Shown piece by piece: positions 23,201 through 34,200 of a stretch of 64,000 nt of DNA. The position numbers and the translations under genes were made by a program. The stretch lies in contig CAJNDS010000127.1 in the NCBI GenBank assembly GCA_905221605.1, positions 101,001 through 165,000 of the forward strand, given 5' to 3'. Each line of letters opens with the position of its first letter. Position 1 is the first letter of the stretch. This DNA comes from Symbiodinium natans. Its lineage: Eukaryota > Sar > Dinophyceae > Suessiales > Symbiodiniaceae. The notes beneath the pieces were generated by a model. It worked only from the letters and a program-made list of their open reading frames with translations, was not told the DNA's origin and made no database searches.

Positions 23201-26026
23201 ACGGCCTGGAGTCCTCTAGAGTCCTAGAGTCCTAGAGCTCGCTGAGGTTGAAGCCAGGTCCTGCAGTCATGGAGTTGCACGGTCGACAAAGTCTCACGAA
23301 GCGGATGATGATCTTTCAGCAGTTTACGGAGCGCCCTTGACTCAGCGGCACCAAGTTGAACATAGTTGAACAGCTCCGTGTTCTTTGGCTTCACATGAGG
23401 AAAGCTAGACACTGACAAAAAGCTATGCTGGGCTATGCTTACTACGCTCAGCGGATTCAGCGGCTCCCAAGCCTAAGCAGATCGAAGATACAGCGACTGA
23501 AGCGGAGGTTGAGGAGTCTCCTCGTCTCCATTCTCCTCTCACTGCCTCTCAGGAATACCCGTTACCCGACTTCGGTTTGAGTTGAAATTCGCTTGGTGAG
23601 GCGAGCGTGCTGTTGCCCTCTTCTGCACCGACATCGCTGCCCGAGGCGCTCTTCGCAGAACTTTTTCGAGCATCATGGAACATCCCATTTAGGGTTCCGG
23701 AACTCGTGTTCTTAACAGAACACAACACGGCACGACACCACACAACCCAACACAACACGACACCACGCAACACAGCGCAGCGCAGCGCAGCGCAGCACAG
23801 CAGACGTCACAAGGGCAAAGGAGAAGGTCATGGCAAGCAAGCAGTTCTACTTGCGCACTCCTGTCCAGGTGTCGATTTTCCAGCGGTTGACTGGGTCGTC
23901 CAGGTGCATGGCTACTGAGCTTTACTCGCTTTACTAAGTACAGAATCGCAGGCTGACTGCCCCGACACAGTGGACTCCTACATCCATCGAGCATGACGCC
24001 TAACTGCGGTGGGTCTGGCGAATGGTTCTACCTCGGGATACACGCTTGACTGTGAGTCCCGTTGCAGGTCGGCCGTACGGCTAGATATGAAAGCCGTGGC
24101 CTTGTTAATATGCAAGTGGTCTAGGACTTGAATGACCATGGCTGCTGGCTAATTCCTAAATCCTAGAACTAATCGTCCAGGCGCAGGCAAGTCGGCACTA
24201 TTCCTGTTGCCATCTGAGAAGCCCTTCGTGGACAAGCTGCTGCAGGCAAAGCAGAACTCGACTGATTCGAACGGGACAGGGGTGACATGGGTGACTTGTG
24301 AGGCACGCGTGAGTGTGCGGGCTATCAATGCGAAGCAGTCGAAGCTTGTGTCTATCCAGCAGAAGCTAGCCTTGGCCTTACACTTCACTTCAAGGTCTTT
24401 TCCGGACTCAATCTCTCTTTCGTATGTTTCGGAGCCTTTCTCGCAAGGCCTCGGTGCTTGCGGAATCCAGCGACATCCGCCACCTCGCTCAGCGGGCCTT
24501 TGCTTCCTACATCCGTTCAGCGTGGGACCCTGGATCGCCGCAGAGCTCCGCTGAGCCCCCGAGCCCCCGGCCAGTCCGGCTGTTTTTTTGGGTGTTTCTC
24601 CAGGTCCGCCTTATGAAAGACAAAGAAATCTTCGACGTCCAGGACCACCTGGAATCACCTGGATTCCGTGCACTGCATTTCACTGCATGGATCTTGCGAC
24701 AGTTCCCTGCCAGGCTCTGTCAAAGACCGCCTTTGCAGAGTCCTTGGGCTTGGCTGACATGCCAGAGATGGGAGCCGAGTGGGAGGCGCCTTTGCCAAAG
24801 CTCTTCGCTCTGCGTAGCTCTGCGCAGCTCTGCGCAGCTCTCCACAGAAATGCTCTTGCTGTGCTCTGCAAGGCGCAGGGCGAGGACACAGAGCACAACA
24901 AGCTGAAAAAGCGAAAGAACCAGTCTGCTCTACAGAGGCTCAAGGACAAGATTCGAGAAAAGAAGCAGGCCACGGCAGCAGATGGAGCTGGCGTTATGCG
25001 ATGCACCACAGCGGTTCGTCAGGCCGGAAAACCAGAGCCGAAACAGGTCGAGGACATGTGTACAATTAGCGAGTCGTTGCAACAGTGTTTGTGGAGCATA
25101 TTATTGCCTTATTGCCCAGTTCGGCAACAGAGCTGTTCGCAGTGCAGTGATGACACAAAGTCTTCAGGAAGAGGAGGCGGAGGAGGAATTAGAGCTTAGC
25201 CAGCAAGACAGCTCCAAGAGGAAAGTTGGCAAATGGGAGCGTCGGCAGCGACGCATCGCTGCAGCCAGCAAGGCAGCCCAACAGCCTGCAAAACAGGAAG
25301 CTCCAGCTGAAGAGGAGTTCTTACAGCTCGTTGAGCAAGATGGCCGCGATGGCCCCACAGAATCTCAAGCTGAAGTGCTACCTCCAAGCAAGAAGCGCAT
25401 AAAGCTTCGCAAAGATGGATCAGCTGTTCATGTCCCTGTCCAAGCCGAGCTAGGTGCGTTTCCTAGACTCTAGACTCCTGTTACAATATCAGCACCCTAG
25501 GCGAGTGGCCAGCACACCTTCTTCACTGGGAAGCATGGAACAAGAGTCAGCTCCGAGTTGGCGCAGCTACTTGCTTATTAGCACTTTCCGCGTCATCATT
25601 GCGCATCGTATTCAGCACATGCACTCTGAGGTTGGCAGACGAGCTCCAGGAACGTTCAGCTGTACCAGATGAAGGTCTGCAGCAGTCAGCTGAACATGAA
25701 CTTCGTAGCACATGCATTGCGATAGCAGCCAGACTCATGCAGGAGACCGGGCCAGTTTCTTGAAACGAGTACAGCAGGAACTTGTACGAGCCCGAGAATG
25801 CAGAATGCCGTATTGGCAGCAGCTCTTGAAGTAGATGTCTAATGAAGATCCGCGTGGCCCCCAAATGCCACCAAGTTGTGGCTGTTGCCTTCAGGCTACA
25901 CGGGATTCCTCCGATGCGGCCTTGAGCCGTTCGCGCCTCCAGAAGCGCCACCAGACCATGCGACGCAAAGAACGCGCAGCGAAGGGCGCACAGGAGGACG
26001 ACGCAGATGATGCAGGAAGTGCCTGA
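17259..26026 (+). CDS. DDX10: DEAD-box RNA helicase, DDX10/Dbp4 family, many exons
   Basis: Dbp4/DDX10 is a nucleolar helicase that frees U14 snoRNA during 18S rRNA maturation. The proposed start is ATG 17259 ([20 protein letters not shown]); an upstream exon is possible. Motifs in order: [16 protein letters not shown] and [19 protein letters not shown] (Q region, 17462-17672); Walker [20 protein letters not shown] (about 18820); [12 protein letters not shown] (about 19070); [20 protein letters not shown] (about 19283); [19 protein letters not shown] (two exons, 19410-19570); [17 protein letters not shown] (motif II, about 19653); [20 protein letters not shown] (motif III, about 20095); [13 protein letters not shown] (about 20470); [13 protein letters not shown] (about 22590); [31 protein letters not shown] (motifs V-VI, 23867-24100). 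The family-specific C terminus includes [19 protein letters not shown]-type sequence (about 24450), [15 protein letters not shown] and a Lys/Glu-rich tail ending [11 protein letters not shown] with TGA at 24-26 of 260xx (26024-26026). Confidence 0.93.
17840..17975. repeat. degenerate telomere-like tract (TTTAGGG) in DDX10 intron
   Basis: Repeated variants such as GGGTTTTAGGGCTTAAGG, TAGGGCTTAGGGCTAGGGG and TTAGGGTTTTAGGGTTTAGG occupy about 130 bases between the Q-motif exon and the Walker A exon. The G-rich strand is the + strand, opposite to the tract at 4338-4545. Confidence 0.65.
18190..18222. repeat. (TG)n microsatellite
   Basis: A TG dinucleotide run ending in CGCGC lies in the DDX10 intron upstream of the Walker A exon. 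Confidence 0.9.
19748..19772. repeat. (CA)n microsatellite
   Basis: A CACACA run lies in the intron between DDX10 motifs II and III. Confidence 0.9.
19830..19915. repeat. 12-bp minisatellite (GCGCCAGCACCC)
   Basis: Imperfect 12-bp units of the form CGCCAGCACCCG/CGCCAGCACCAG are repeated about five times, preceded by CGCGCACTCGCACACC-type sequence. The unit length divisible by three keeps frames open on both strands, but this lies in an intron. Confidence 0.75.
20643..20656. repeat. poly-G tract (14 G)
   Basis: A G homopolymer sits within a G-rich stretch (about 20627-20690) in a DDX10 intron. Confidence 0.9.
20980..22030. other. AT-richer island inside the long DDX10 intron
   Basis: The intron between the [13 protein letters not shown] exon and the [13 protein letters not shown] exon is about 2 kb. 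By eye its middle kilobase is less GC-rich than its surroundings, with many TTAAC, TTTTGAG and GAATT words and no G-run. No ORF over about 80 codons and no recognisable protein was seen. An inserted element is possible, but I see no terminal repeats. Confidence 0.4.
22201..22221. repeat. poly-G tract (21 G)
   Basis: The run follows a G/T-rich stretch (about 22150-22200) in the DDX10 intron. Confidence 0.95.
23715..23808. repeat. CAACA-rich to (GCGCA)n simple repeat
   Basis: About 60 bases of ACACAACACGACACC-type sequence pass into tandem GCGCAGCGCA units. The block lies in the DDX10 intron just before the [12 protein letters not shown] exon. Confidence 0.8.
23904..23951 (+). other. 48-nt DDX10 intron, GT-AG
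   Basis: The join [14 protein letters not shown] is fixed by the helicase family. It requires removal of only 48 nt, from CAG|GTGCAT to CGCAG|GCTGAC. Confidence 0.8.
23991..24067 (+). other. DDX10 intron with GC donor inside motif VI
   Basis: Motif VI HRVGRTAR is split between IHR (ends CATCGA) and VGRTAR (GTCGGCCGT). The intron starts GCATGACG, ends TTGCAG and is 77 nt. The invariant motif leaves little room for another junction. Confidence 0.85.
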
Positions 26027-26324
26027 GCCAATGTAAAGTCTTTCTGGTCCAATATGCTCGAATTATTAAAAATCAGGAAACTCGTCATAGCAACTCGATG
26101 ATTTGGACGTAATCGTAATCCGTCGTAGCTCATTGAGATTCAATGTACATTGTACATTCCCTCACCTTTGTTTGTGGCCTTGGCCTGGAGCTCAGGCTCC
26201 GAGTCCCCACAACGTCCACAAAGTCCACCTCCTTCACCGGTAGCAGAAAAAGCAGAGACCAAGCCAAAGAAGAAGGCACCGCGCGGCACAACTGATAGGG
26301 CTAGAACTGCAGAGTGCGGTAGAC
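26027..26324 (+). other. DDX10 3' spacer
   Basis: A short AT-rich stretch around 26060-26150 (TATTAAAAATCAGG, TGTACATTGTACATT) follows the DDX10 stop codon. The open stretch at 26170-26290, rich in Ser, Pro and Lys (PQRPQSPPPSPVAEKAETKP), may be a first exon of the next gene. Confidence 0.35.
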
Positions 26325-28260
26325 ATGAGCGCAGCTCAAGCTGTCGCAGTGCCGGAGGCTTCCTTACCTGTGTCCAAGATTGCAAGTTTGGACGACTTGC
26401 AGGATTTGGAGAAGAAGGCCTCAATGGCTTTTCGATGTTCCGTAAAGGGGATCAGAGGTTATCAGGGTGTTCACTGGGTGGGCACATGTGGGCGCCCTTT
26501 TCCGAGGCCTTGAGTCGCTTGGGTGGCCTCTTCGCATGAGCACGGCGAGTGTGTTGCGATCAGTTGCCAAACGTTGAGTCCGATGAATCCGTTGTTGAGT
26601 TTTTCAGTTGCCATATGCTGCCATGTTTCACAACAGTGGTTCACCAGATCGCTGCCTGAAAAGATATCACGTTTTCACCCTGCGGAGTTGCTTGCGTTGC
26701 AAACCGATCCCACCTGTCGCTGTATTTGACAGGTCCCACCCTTCCTTTGCAGCCATTCACGGCTACAGTATGACTTTCTTGATTCGGCATGGCTGCAAGT
26801 GCGGCCATGGACATGTTGTCAGCTGCCCCCCTATGGCGGACTTTGCTAAAGACTCAGACGTTGTTGCAACCTGCCGGGCCTTTGGTACAGCCGTAATGCG
26901 TTTGAGTTCTTTGGGTGGAGTAAGCCTCGTTCTGTGAGAAATTTCGCAGGCCTTGTGGCCACAGCTGGCAACCAAGTCAGGACGTCGCACGTCGTGTCTT
27001 GCGCTTCGCTCCGGGCATTGCGAGTGGCGAGCGTATTTGCGACGGACAGGAGTTGGTTTCGCGATCTCGGCAAGATGATCCAGAAAGACAGTGGAAACCT
27101 GCCAAATCTGGGCTTTGTCTTGGAGGTGCTGCGCTTCTTGGAGTTACTTGGCTTCAATCCGCTGCTAGAAATGACATGTCCTTCGACCTCTTCCGCAATG
27201 TTCAACATCTTGAACCTTCAGTTGCTTGCTAAAGCTGCTAGAGGCTTCTTGCAAGAAGCGAAGTCGTGTGAGCCTTCAGGCTGGCAACCTGTGCACACCT
27301 GTGCACCTGTGCATTGTGTTGAGCACTGCCACCTGATGCGATCGCAGGTGCGGCGACGGCAACTCCCCATTGTAAGAGAGAAGGAAGTCATCGCAACGAA
27401 GCCACAGACCCAGTTTGTCGAGGCTCTCCTCATTTTAGGCGCCGATTCGTACAGAAAAATGCGGCTTCCCAATTGCAAGGCGACTTCCATTGTGGCAGCT
27501 CTCCGACGAGATGCGACCCAAAGTCAATGGCACACTGTGTCATCTCACAGGACCCCTCATCCTTTTGCGCTAGGTACATGGAGAGGCAGCTGGCTCCGGA
27601 TCCCAATCTGTCCTGGACCGAGGCAGCTTCGTTTTACTCTGCGGCTGAATCGGTTGACTCACTTCCATTGCGGGCAATGCCGACTATCATGACGAGAAGC
27701 CCCAAATGCTGCATTCTGCTTCTGCTCAACTGGCTTGGCTTCGTAGAGTCAATCAAGAGCCAGGGGGGAACATCGAAGTTTGTACACCCAGTTTTAGTTT
27801 TGTGGTTTTTCAGTAGATCAAGACGGGCGGCGGGGGTGCAGTTGCGAAGTGGTGCGGGCATCTCAGGTCAGCGCACACATTCGGATTTGGTTTTGCGACC
27901 GACTCGAGACAGTTGTGCACCTGCATGGGTTAGACATCGAAATCCCGAAACATGCAGGGAATTTGGCATGGCATGCAGGTATTTTAAGAGTAGATGTGTC
28001 GTCAGTCTGAAAGCGATGGTCTGGAAGATACGGGTGCGTACGTCATGTGCGTCAGTGCGTCAGTGCTGGCATCTCGAACCACCTTCTTAAATCTTCTCAA
28101 ACACTTAACCTCGCCCAATCACCCCGTGATTCGTGAGTAGCTTAAGCATTGCCTGCTTTTGTTCAACGCCGCTTTGCAGCACAGCAGTCTTCATTCAGAG
28201 GTGCGCAGAGCCCAAGCACGCATGAAGGAGCAGGTCATCGCAGTCGCCTCAGCGTCGTGT
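26325..28260 (+). CDS. unidentified exons, possibly 5' part of the S1-domain gene
   Basis: I do not recognise a family. ATG 26325 opens MSAAQAVAVPEASLPVSKIA, continuing SLDDLQDLEKKASMAF, with coding-like composition. Other candidate exons give ARQDDPERQWKPAKSGL (about 27065), VRRRQLPIVREKEVIATKPQ (about 27350), RYMERQLAPDPNLSWTEAAS (about 27571) and VRRAQARMKEQVIAVASAS (about 28200). They may form one gene or lead into the S1 exons from about 28500. The 252-codon ORF at 26934-27692 contains one of these stretches, but much of it is probably intron. The boundaries are only the span of these exons. Confidence 0.35.
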
Positions 28261-28499
28261 TCCAACTGCCAAGACCATACTTGCACACATGATCGCTTGA
28301 GCTGCTAAGCCATGAACAAGAAGATCATCCCTTTTGTTACATTGTTTGTGCAAAGACTCTGGAAGGCACAGCAGTTCCGAGATTTCAAAAAGATCGAGCG
28401 CGAGCTTGGTGGTTTCCGGCTGCAGCCGTCTGTCCGACCAGTTTAACTTTCGGAAAAGGGGGCTCGATACCGATCCGACACATGACCTGACAGGCAATA

Positions 28500-30651
28500 T
28501 CACATAAGTGAGCTTCGTGCAGGAATGTGGTTGGAGGCACGCGAACGGCCTTGCGACAGATTTATGCGCCAACAGGGGCACAAGGTGGCACAAGCATCTC
28601 CCTGATCAGGGTCGTGTGTCAGCGACACATGACAAAGGAGTGCTGGTGGATGTGGGCGCTTACACTGAAAGCGGAGAATGGGTTGATGGCTTCCTCCACA
28701 TGGGTCAGATTAAAGACGATGGAGGCTATGTCCGCCAGGCGGTCGAGCATGCCGGTGTGATTGCATGACTGTTTGTAGTGTCTGCGAAGAGTATTCAGCA
28801 TTCACTTGTCCATCTGGCCAGGACAAGATCATGAATTTCGTGCACTTGGGGGAGAGCGTGCGGGTCAGAGTCGTGGAATGTGTGCCGGCTACTGGGCTTC
28901 TGAGACTGTCCATGCGGCTGGAGGAGGAAGCGGCGCAGAGCTGTTGTAATTCAGTCGTGGCCCGACCATCCCAGAATTCTCTGAAGATCAGCACAGCCTT
29001 TCAGGACTTGCCTGAACTATTCATGGGCAAGCCCAGACCTTACAGTATCCACGACATCGAACAAGGGATGAAGGCTTCGGGCTGAAATTCTCTCTGAACA
29101 TTTCAGAACAGAGTGTCAGAAGGTCTCCAAATGCCTTGAAATTTTCTGAAATGCTTTGACGGAGGTGACCGGCATTGTGCGCAGAGTCTGGGACAAATGG
29201 GCCCTTGTCGATATTGGCTGCGACTGTTTGGCCCGCCTCCACGTGCGAGAACATCCACGGGAGAGAAACGAGTCAGTTCCTCAGACTATGCCGAGAGCCT
29301 TCGCACCACCATTCAGCGGAAATGTGCTGCGGAAATGTGCTGCGGCACAGTGACAAGGTACGGCTTCTACAAATGGGACAGACTACACAAATATGCCTGG
29401 AGTGCTTTTACCCGTGGCGCTCAGCTTGAGCTGTGGGTTGAGAAGGCAGTGATTCAAGATGAAAGCCACATTCATCTGCATTCTGTGCAAACAGCTGTGA
29501 CCTCTGCCAGATCAAGTACCAGCGCCAAATCACCTTAGTGGGCAACAAACCCCCGTCTGCCAAAATGGCTGACAAGGCTTGCTGGCCAGCTGCCTGCTGT
29601 GCAGTTGCTGTTTCGGTTGTGCTCGCCTGTTGGCTTCCAGGTCAAAGCAGCACGGATGACTGGCGCACAATTCGTTAAAGGTCTCGACAGAGGCGAAGAA
29701 CGCCCGCGACTCAGGATGTTTGCCTTTTTGCGAATGCGCCTCTGGCCTCTGCTTGGGTATGCCAGGCATGACACTGGAACAGCAGCGGGACCGAGAAAAG
29801 TCCGAAGCAGAGAAGGTGCCGGCCCCGATAAGTTTGGGGCAGTGTGTTGACAGTGTGTTCTCATGAAATCTCATGAAAACTGTTTCATATTTGCATTTTG
29901 CAAGCTCAAAAGATGCCAGGCTCACTGGAGCCCGTATGTGCCGCACGTCGATGAGTGGCTGGAAGAAGCAGCAGAGCCAGATGAGGAAACAGACAGCTGG
30001 GTTGCAAGGCCCGCCAGCGTTGAACTACGTTGAACGATTAATGAAAAGTTACCCATTTGCAGTATACTGGAATTGTCATATGGTTCGGCTTCCTTGAGCG
30101 AGACTGTGGGGCAACATGTAAATGCCCCGGCGAAAGAACCAGGACGGAGCGCGAGATCTTCGAAGAGTTTAGAGAAGAGAATGGAGAAACCTCCGCGCAG
30201 GATATGCTGTGCTGCTTGATCGCTGCTGTCAGCTTTCGCGGGAATATTAAACTGCACGCCAGGAGGGCATCGAGCTAGCCTCCAACTTCGTTGAAGAGGA
30301 GTGGTACCGGCAGCCATGCTTTGGCGTATTGACTGCGGCAGCCAAGTTGATGTGCGCAATCAAGTGGGTCACACATGACACAACCCCAGGAGTTCGACGA
30401 GGCAGATGATTTCGGCGAAGATGAGTTCGCAGAAGACGACTTCGCGGACGATTCCAGTTATGTCGCAGATGATGTTCCCTTCAGCTTGGGAGCTCCAGGA
30501 TTCGAGGCGCTTTCTGAAATTCTAGAAATTTGGGGCATGCCGTGTCGAATGACGAGTGAGCCTTTTGATTCGCTTGACATCACTTGAGGATGACGCGTGG
30601 GAGCTCAATGATGGCCCCGAGTCCTCTCAAGACGATAGCTTGCTCTACTGA
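28500..30651 (+). CDS. S1 RNA-binding-domain protein with acidic C terminus, multi-exon (5' end uncertain)
   Basis: S1 folds bind single-stranded RNA in ribosomal, translation and RNA-decay proteins. Two S1-like cores are visible: ATHDKGVLVDVGAYTESGEW followed by VDGFLHMGQI (about 28622-28710), and VTGIVRRVWDKWALVDIGCD followed by CLARLHVRE (29165-29250). YTGIVIWFGF (about 30062) may begin a third. Between them are VHLGESVRVRVVECVPATGL plus LRLSMRLEEE (28840-28935) and PYSIHDIEQGMK (to 29073), joined to the second S1 through a GC-AG intron. Downstream exons are acidic: MTLEQQRDREKSEAEKVPA, HVDEWLEEAAEPDEETDSWV (about 29950), EGIELASNFVEEEWYRQ (about 30265), EFDEADDFGEDEFAEDDFAD (about 30387) and a last exon LEDDAWELNDGPESSQDDSL ending LY with TGA (30649-30651). 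The exact family is unknown; plastid or mitochondrial translation is only a guess. Confidence 0.7.
29074..29164 (+). other. intron with GC donor in S1 gene
   Basis: The join EQGMK-VTGIVRRV at the start of the second S1 domain removes 91 nt. The donor is ATGAAG|GCTTCG and the acceptor ACGGAG|GTGACC. Confidence 0.75.
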
Positions 30652-31204
30652 GAGGCCAGCTGCGCATCAAGCTGGTCTTTCAGAGGGGTTGCCATGCGAC
30701 AGTCTTGCACAACCTGACCCCTGAGCCCGGTAGACGAAGATATTTCTCCACAACAGAGTATCGTTTGGTGCCTTCGCGTCATGACAGGTAGTGCCGGACA
30801 CCGGTGCTCAGGAAGGGCAGCGAAGGGCAGTTTAGTGCCTTTGTTGCAATCACTGGGCGCTACCACTGCTGCAGGAGGTCAACATGGCCTGAGAGTGAGG
30901 TGGAGGGTGCTGTGAAGGGCAATGATGCGACGCAAAACAAGTGAGACGACTGCCAATTTGGTTATGTTGTCTGCACTTGATGGCTTCGATTTGGCTGCTA
31001 AAGCTTGTTTCTATGCTTCGCATCTGTGGTGTCTGCTCACAGCATTAAGACGCTGGCTCCCTGGTCCGGCGCAGCTTCAGCCTGACAGACTCACCATACA
31101 TTGCACTGTATTGCACTCATGACTGGAGAGTAACCGCATGAGAATGGCTTCCTTCGTTATCCTTCATTTGAGTGGATGCTCGCCCTGGTGCTGGGCTTGT
31201 GGCC
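30652..31204 (+). other. S1 gene-ESF1 spacer
   Basis: No recognisable exon is present in these 553 bases. The ESF1 start codon lies at the right end. Short frames here show no family signature. Confidence 0.5.
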
Positions 31205-34200
31205 ATGGAAAGATTCGACACTTCCAAAGACCCTCGCTTCAAGCGCGCTCCCAGACATGTCCGACGAGTTCAAGTCGATGGGCGTTTTGCGCGCATGTTC
31301 AAAGACAAGCAGTTCGTCGAAACTCCCCAGGTTGATTCTCGTGGCCAGAGGTTGAGCCGCAAAGCTGGAAAACAGAAGCTGCAGGAGTTCTACGATTTGG
31401 CCGGTGTGGAAACAGATAAAGGGATTTCTAGAAAGGACCAGGCGGAGCTTGACTCCGAGGCAGATCTTCCAGAAGAGCTGGAGGAGGAATCTGCTGTGGA
31501 GGCCATGGCTTGCAGAATTCAACCTAGGCGCACTCGCGATGCCCACTGGTGTGCTTGCCTCTTTTCAATCTGAGGGTAGTTTCATGGGATTCATGGGCCC
31601 TTTATGTGGTCCCGAACCTCCTTTAAAGGGTTCTGATGTATGGGCCCTTAATTTGTATAGAGTATATACGGGGTGTATAAGGGGTACCCGTTTGAGGGAC
31701 CATGCAAACACCCTAAGATTCAATCGCAGACACAGGCGTGGGTATTCACAACCACAACTGCCAAAACAAGCCAAACATTCTAAACCTGCCTAAGGCCCCA
31801 AACTTTGAGCCGAAAACCAACCCTGAAGAAGAAAGCCCACACCCAGAACCCAAAGCCAAAATGGGTGCTCCCCCAGATATTTTCTGGTGGCGAGCTTCCG
31901 ACTTGGACAGCAGTTGCAACAAAAATGGGCTCAGGAACGTGCTTTCATGCGCACCCAGGGGCCGCAAGCCAAAGCCCTTGAAGTCCCAAATTTTAAAGCC
32001 CTTCAGCCATGCCCAAAGCCTTGTGTAACTTGCGCGCGAAAACAGACAAGCTTATTTTTTCAGTCAAATTACGCAACCCTAGCCCATGAAAGTGGACTTG
32101 GATCTGGGATGCAGTGGTCCTCGAAAAGCTTCAATGCTTCAAGATGCTTCGAGCTTTGCAGAGTTCGCAGGATGAGGATGACGAGTCGGAGGAAGCCGAT
32201 GAAGATCCTCAAAGCTCTTCGGCTTGGAATGTCGCTCAGGAGAATGTTCCCAAAGGAGATGCAACCCGACGGCTTGCCGTCATGGGTTGCGACTGGGATC
32301 ATGTTGCCGCAGGCGATCTCATGGTGCGCTGGGCTATGATTAAGATGCAGCAAACAAGAAGGAAGTAACTTCTTCGGTTTGTGCACAGTCAGGGCAGTGG
32401 CCAGGTCATGTTCCGGACTTATCTCAGCACCGCTCGATCCAAGAACCAAGCTGGCAACGCATCTTGACCGAATGTCCGTCCACACGATTAGAGGATCAGT
32501 TCATGCAAAAAATATAATCAATAAGGGTGATTTGGGTGCAGTCACTCGTATGGGCACTTGGAGGAAGTCTATCTATCAAGAAATTAGCTGGTCTCAGGTA
32601 TGCAAGTTGGTACATCAAAAAGTTGGACTAAGCCGAGTGTTGATTTCGCAGGACAGAGAGTCTACCGCATGAACGAAGAGTGCCGACATGAAATGTGCGC
32701 AAGTTGACTGTTAGTTGCTATTAGGTTCCTGGTGAAGCCGACGTCATGGGTCATTAGGCACACGTCGGCAAAGCCGGTAGAAAGCTTGACTTTGTCGCCA
32801 ATGTCGATGTCGACGCATTACTCAAAGGCAACCACAGCTGGCCTATTGCATCCAACTGAAGGATACTGACAGGAATAACTGCATCATGAGCAGTTTTTTG
32901 GCGCCTCTTGTATGCTCATACAAACCTCCAAAACCATCCTCAGTCTGAAGGTGCAAAAAATCAGCGTTTATCCATCAGACTACGGCCTGCAACGAACGCA
33001 GCGTGAGGCAGGGTGTGGCAGTTGATGGCACTTGCTTTCAGCACGGAATCCAGAGTCATGCGCTGAACGAGGCTGTTGAAGGTCCCTTGATCGCAGATGA
33101 GATGACCAGACCGCACATTGATGAGGACAACGAAGAGGCAGAACAAGAAGCACTGCGACGCCCCGACATGATTGTGAGCTTTGCCTCGTTACAGGCCATT
33201 CTGCTGCTGCCTCTTGGGAGTATACTGAAATACTGTGACACAGATTGCCATGGTTTGCCATGGTTTGCCATGCCACTGTGACCTCTTTTGCCAGGGCGGT
33301 ACCAGATGGACCGCACCAAGTATTTCTGGGCGCTGGTCGAGTGCGACTCCGAGTCCACCGCCGCGTGGCTCTACGACGAGATGGATGGAATCGAGGCGGA
33401 CGGCCACAGCCTTAATGGAGCATCGCATCATATCGCATATCGCTTCAATGGAATGTGGCTTTGCCGCTTTGCCGCTTCGAGAGCACGCTTGGGTATGCTT
33501 TGACTGTGCTTCCTGCGCTTTTGCTGCAGGTATTTGCCCCGCGACCTTGGATTTGCGCTTCGTACCTGACGACTTGGTACCCCCACACGAAGCATCCAGC
33601 GTGGCAACTGAAGTTCCGAAGAAGTTCTCGGGCCCAGCCATGTTGCGGTCTGCCACTGGACATACCAAAGTGAAGTGCACCTGGGATGAAGCACCTCCTC
33701 AAAGAAAGAAGGATCTCATGAAGAAGAGGTTCTCTGCAGCCGAGCTTGCTGACATGGACCTCCGGGACTACTTGGCCTCTAGCTCAGAATCTGAGGCAGG
33801 TGCCAAAGGTGCAGCAGCACAGGAATTGAAGGCACTGGTTGCAAACAGCGAATCCGAAGGTGGTGAGGGTGGTGAGGCAGGTGAGAGCGATTCGGACACT
33901 CAGAAGCCGAGCAAAGAGCTAGGAAACATGGAAGCGACCTTCAACCTCAAGACCACCAGGCTAGAGGAAGAGCTGGCAGAGCGCGCCCAGAAACAGGGCG
34001 GGCGGGGAGTCCATACCCTGGGATCCGAGCAGCCACAAAGTTCTTGGCAAAAGTACTTGGACAAGCGGAAGGAGAAGAGGCGAGAGAAGAGACAGAAGGC
34101 CAAGGAAGAGCGGGCAAAGCTGAAAGAAAGTATAGCACAGGAAACTGGTAAGATCAAGGGTCACAAGAGGCAGGACAGCTCTAAAGAGGAGCCCGCAGGT

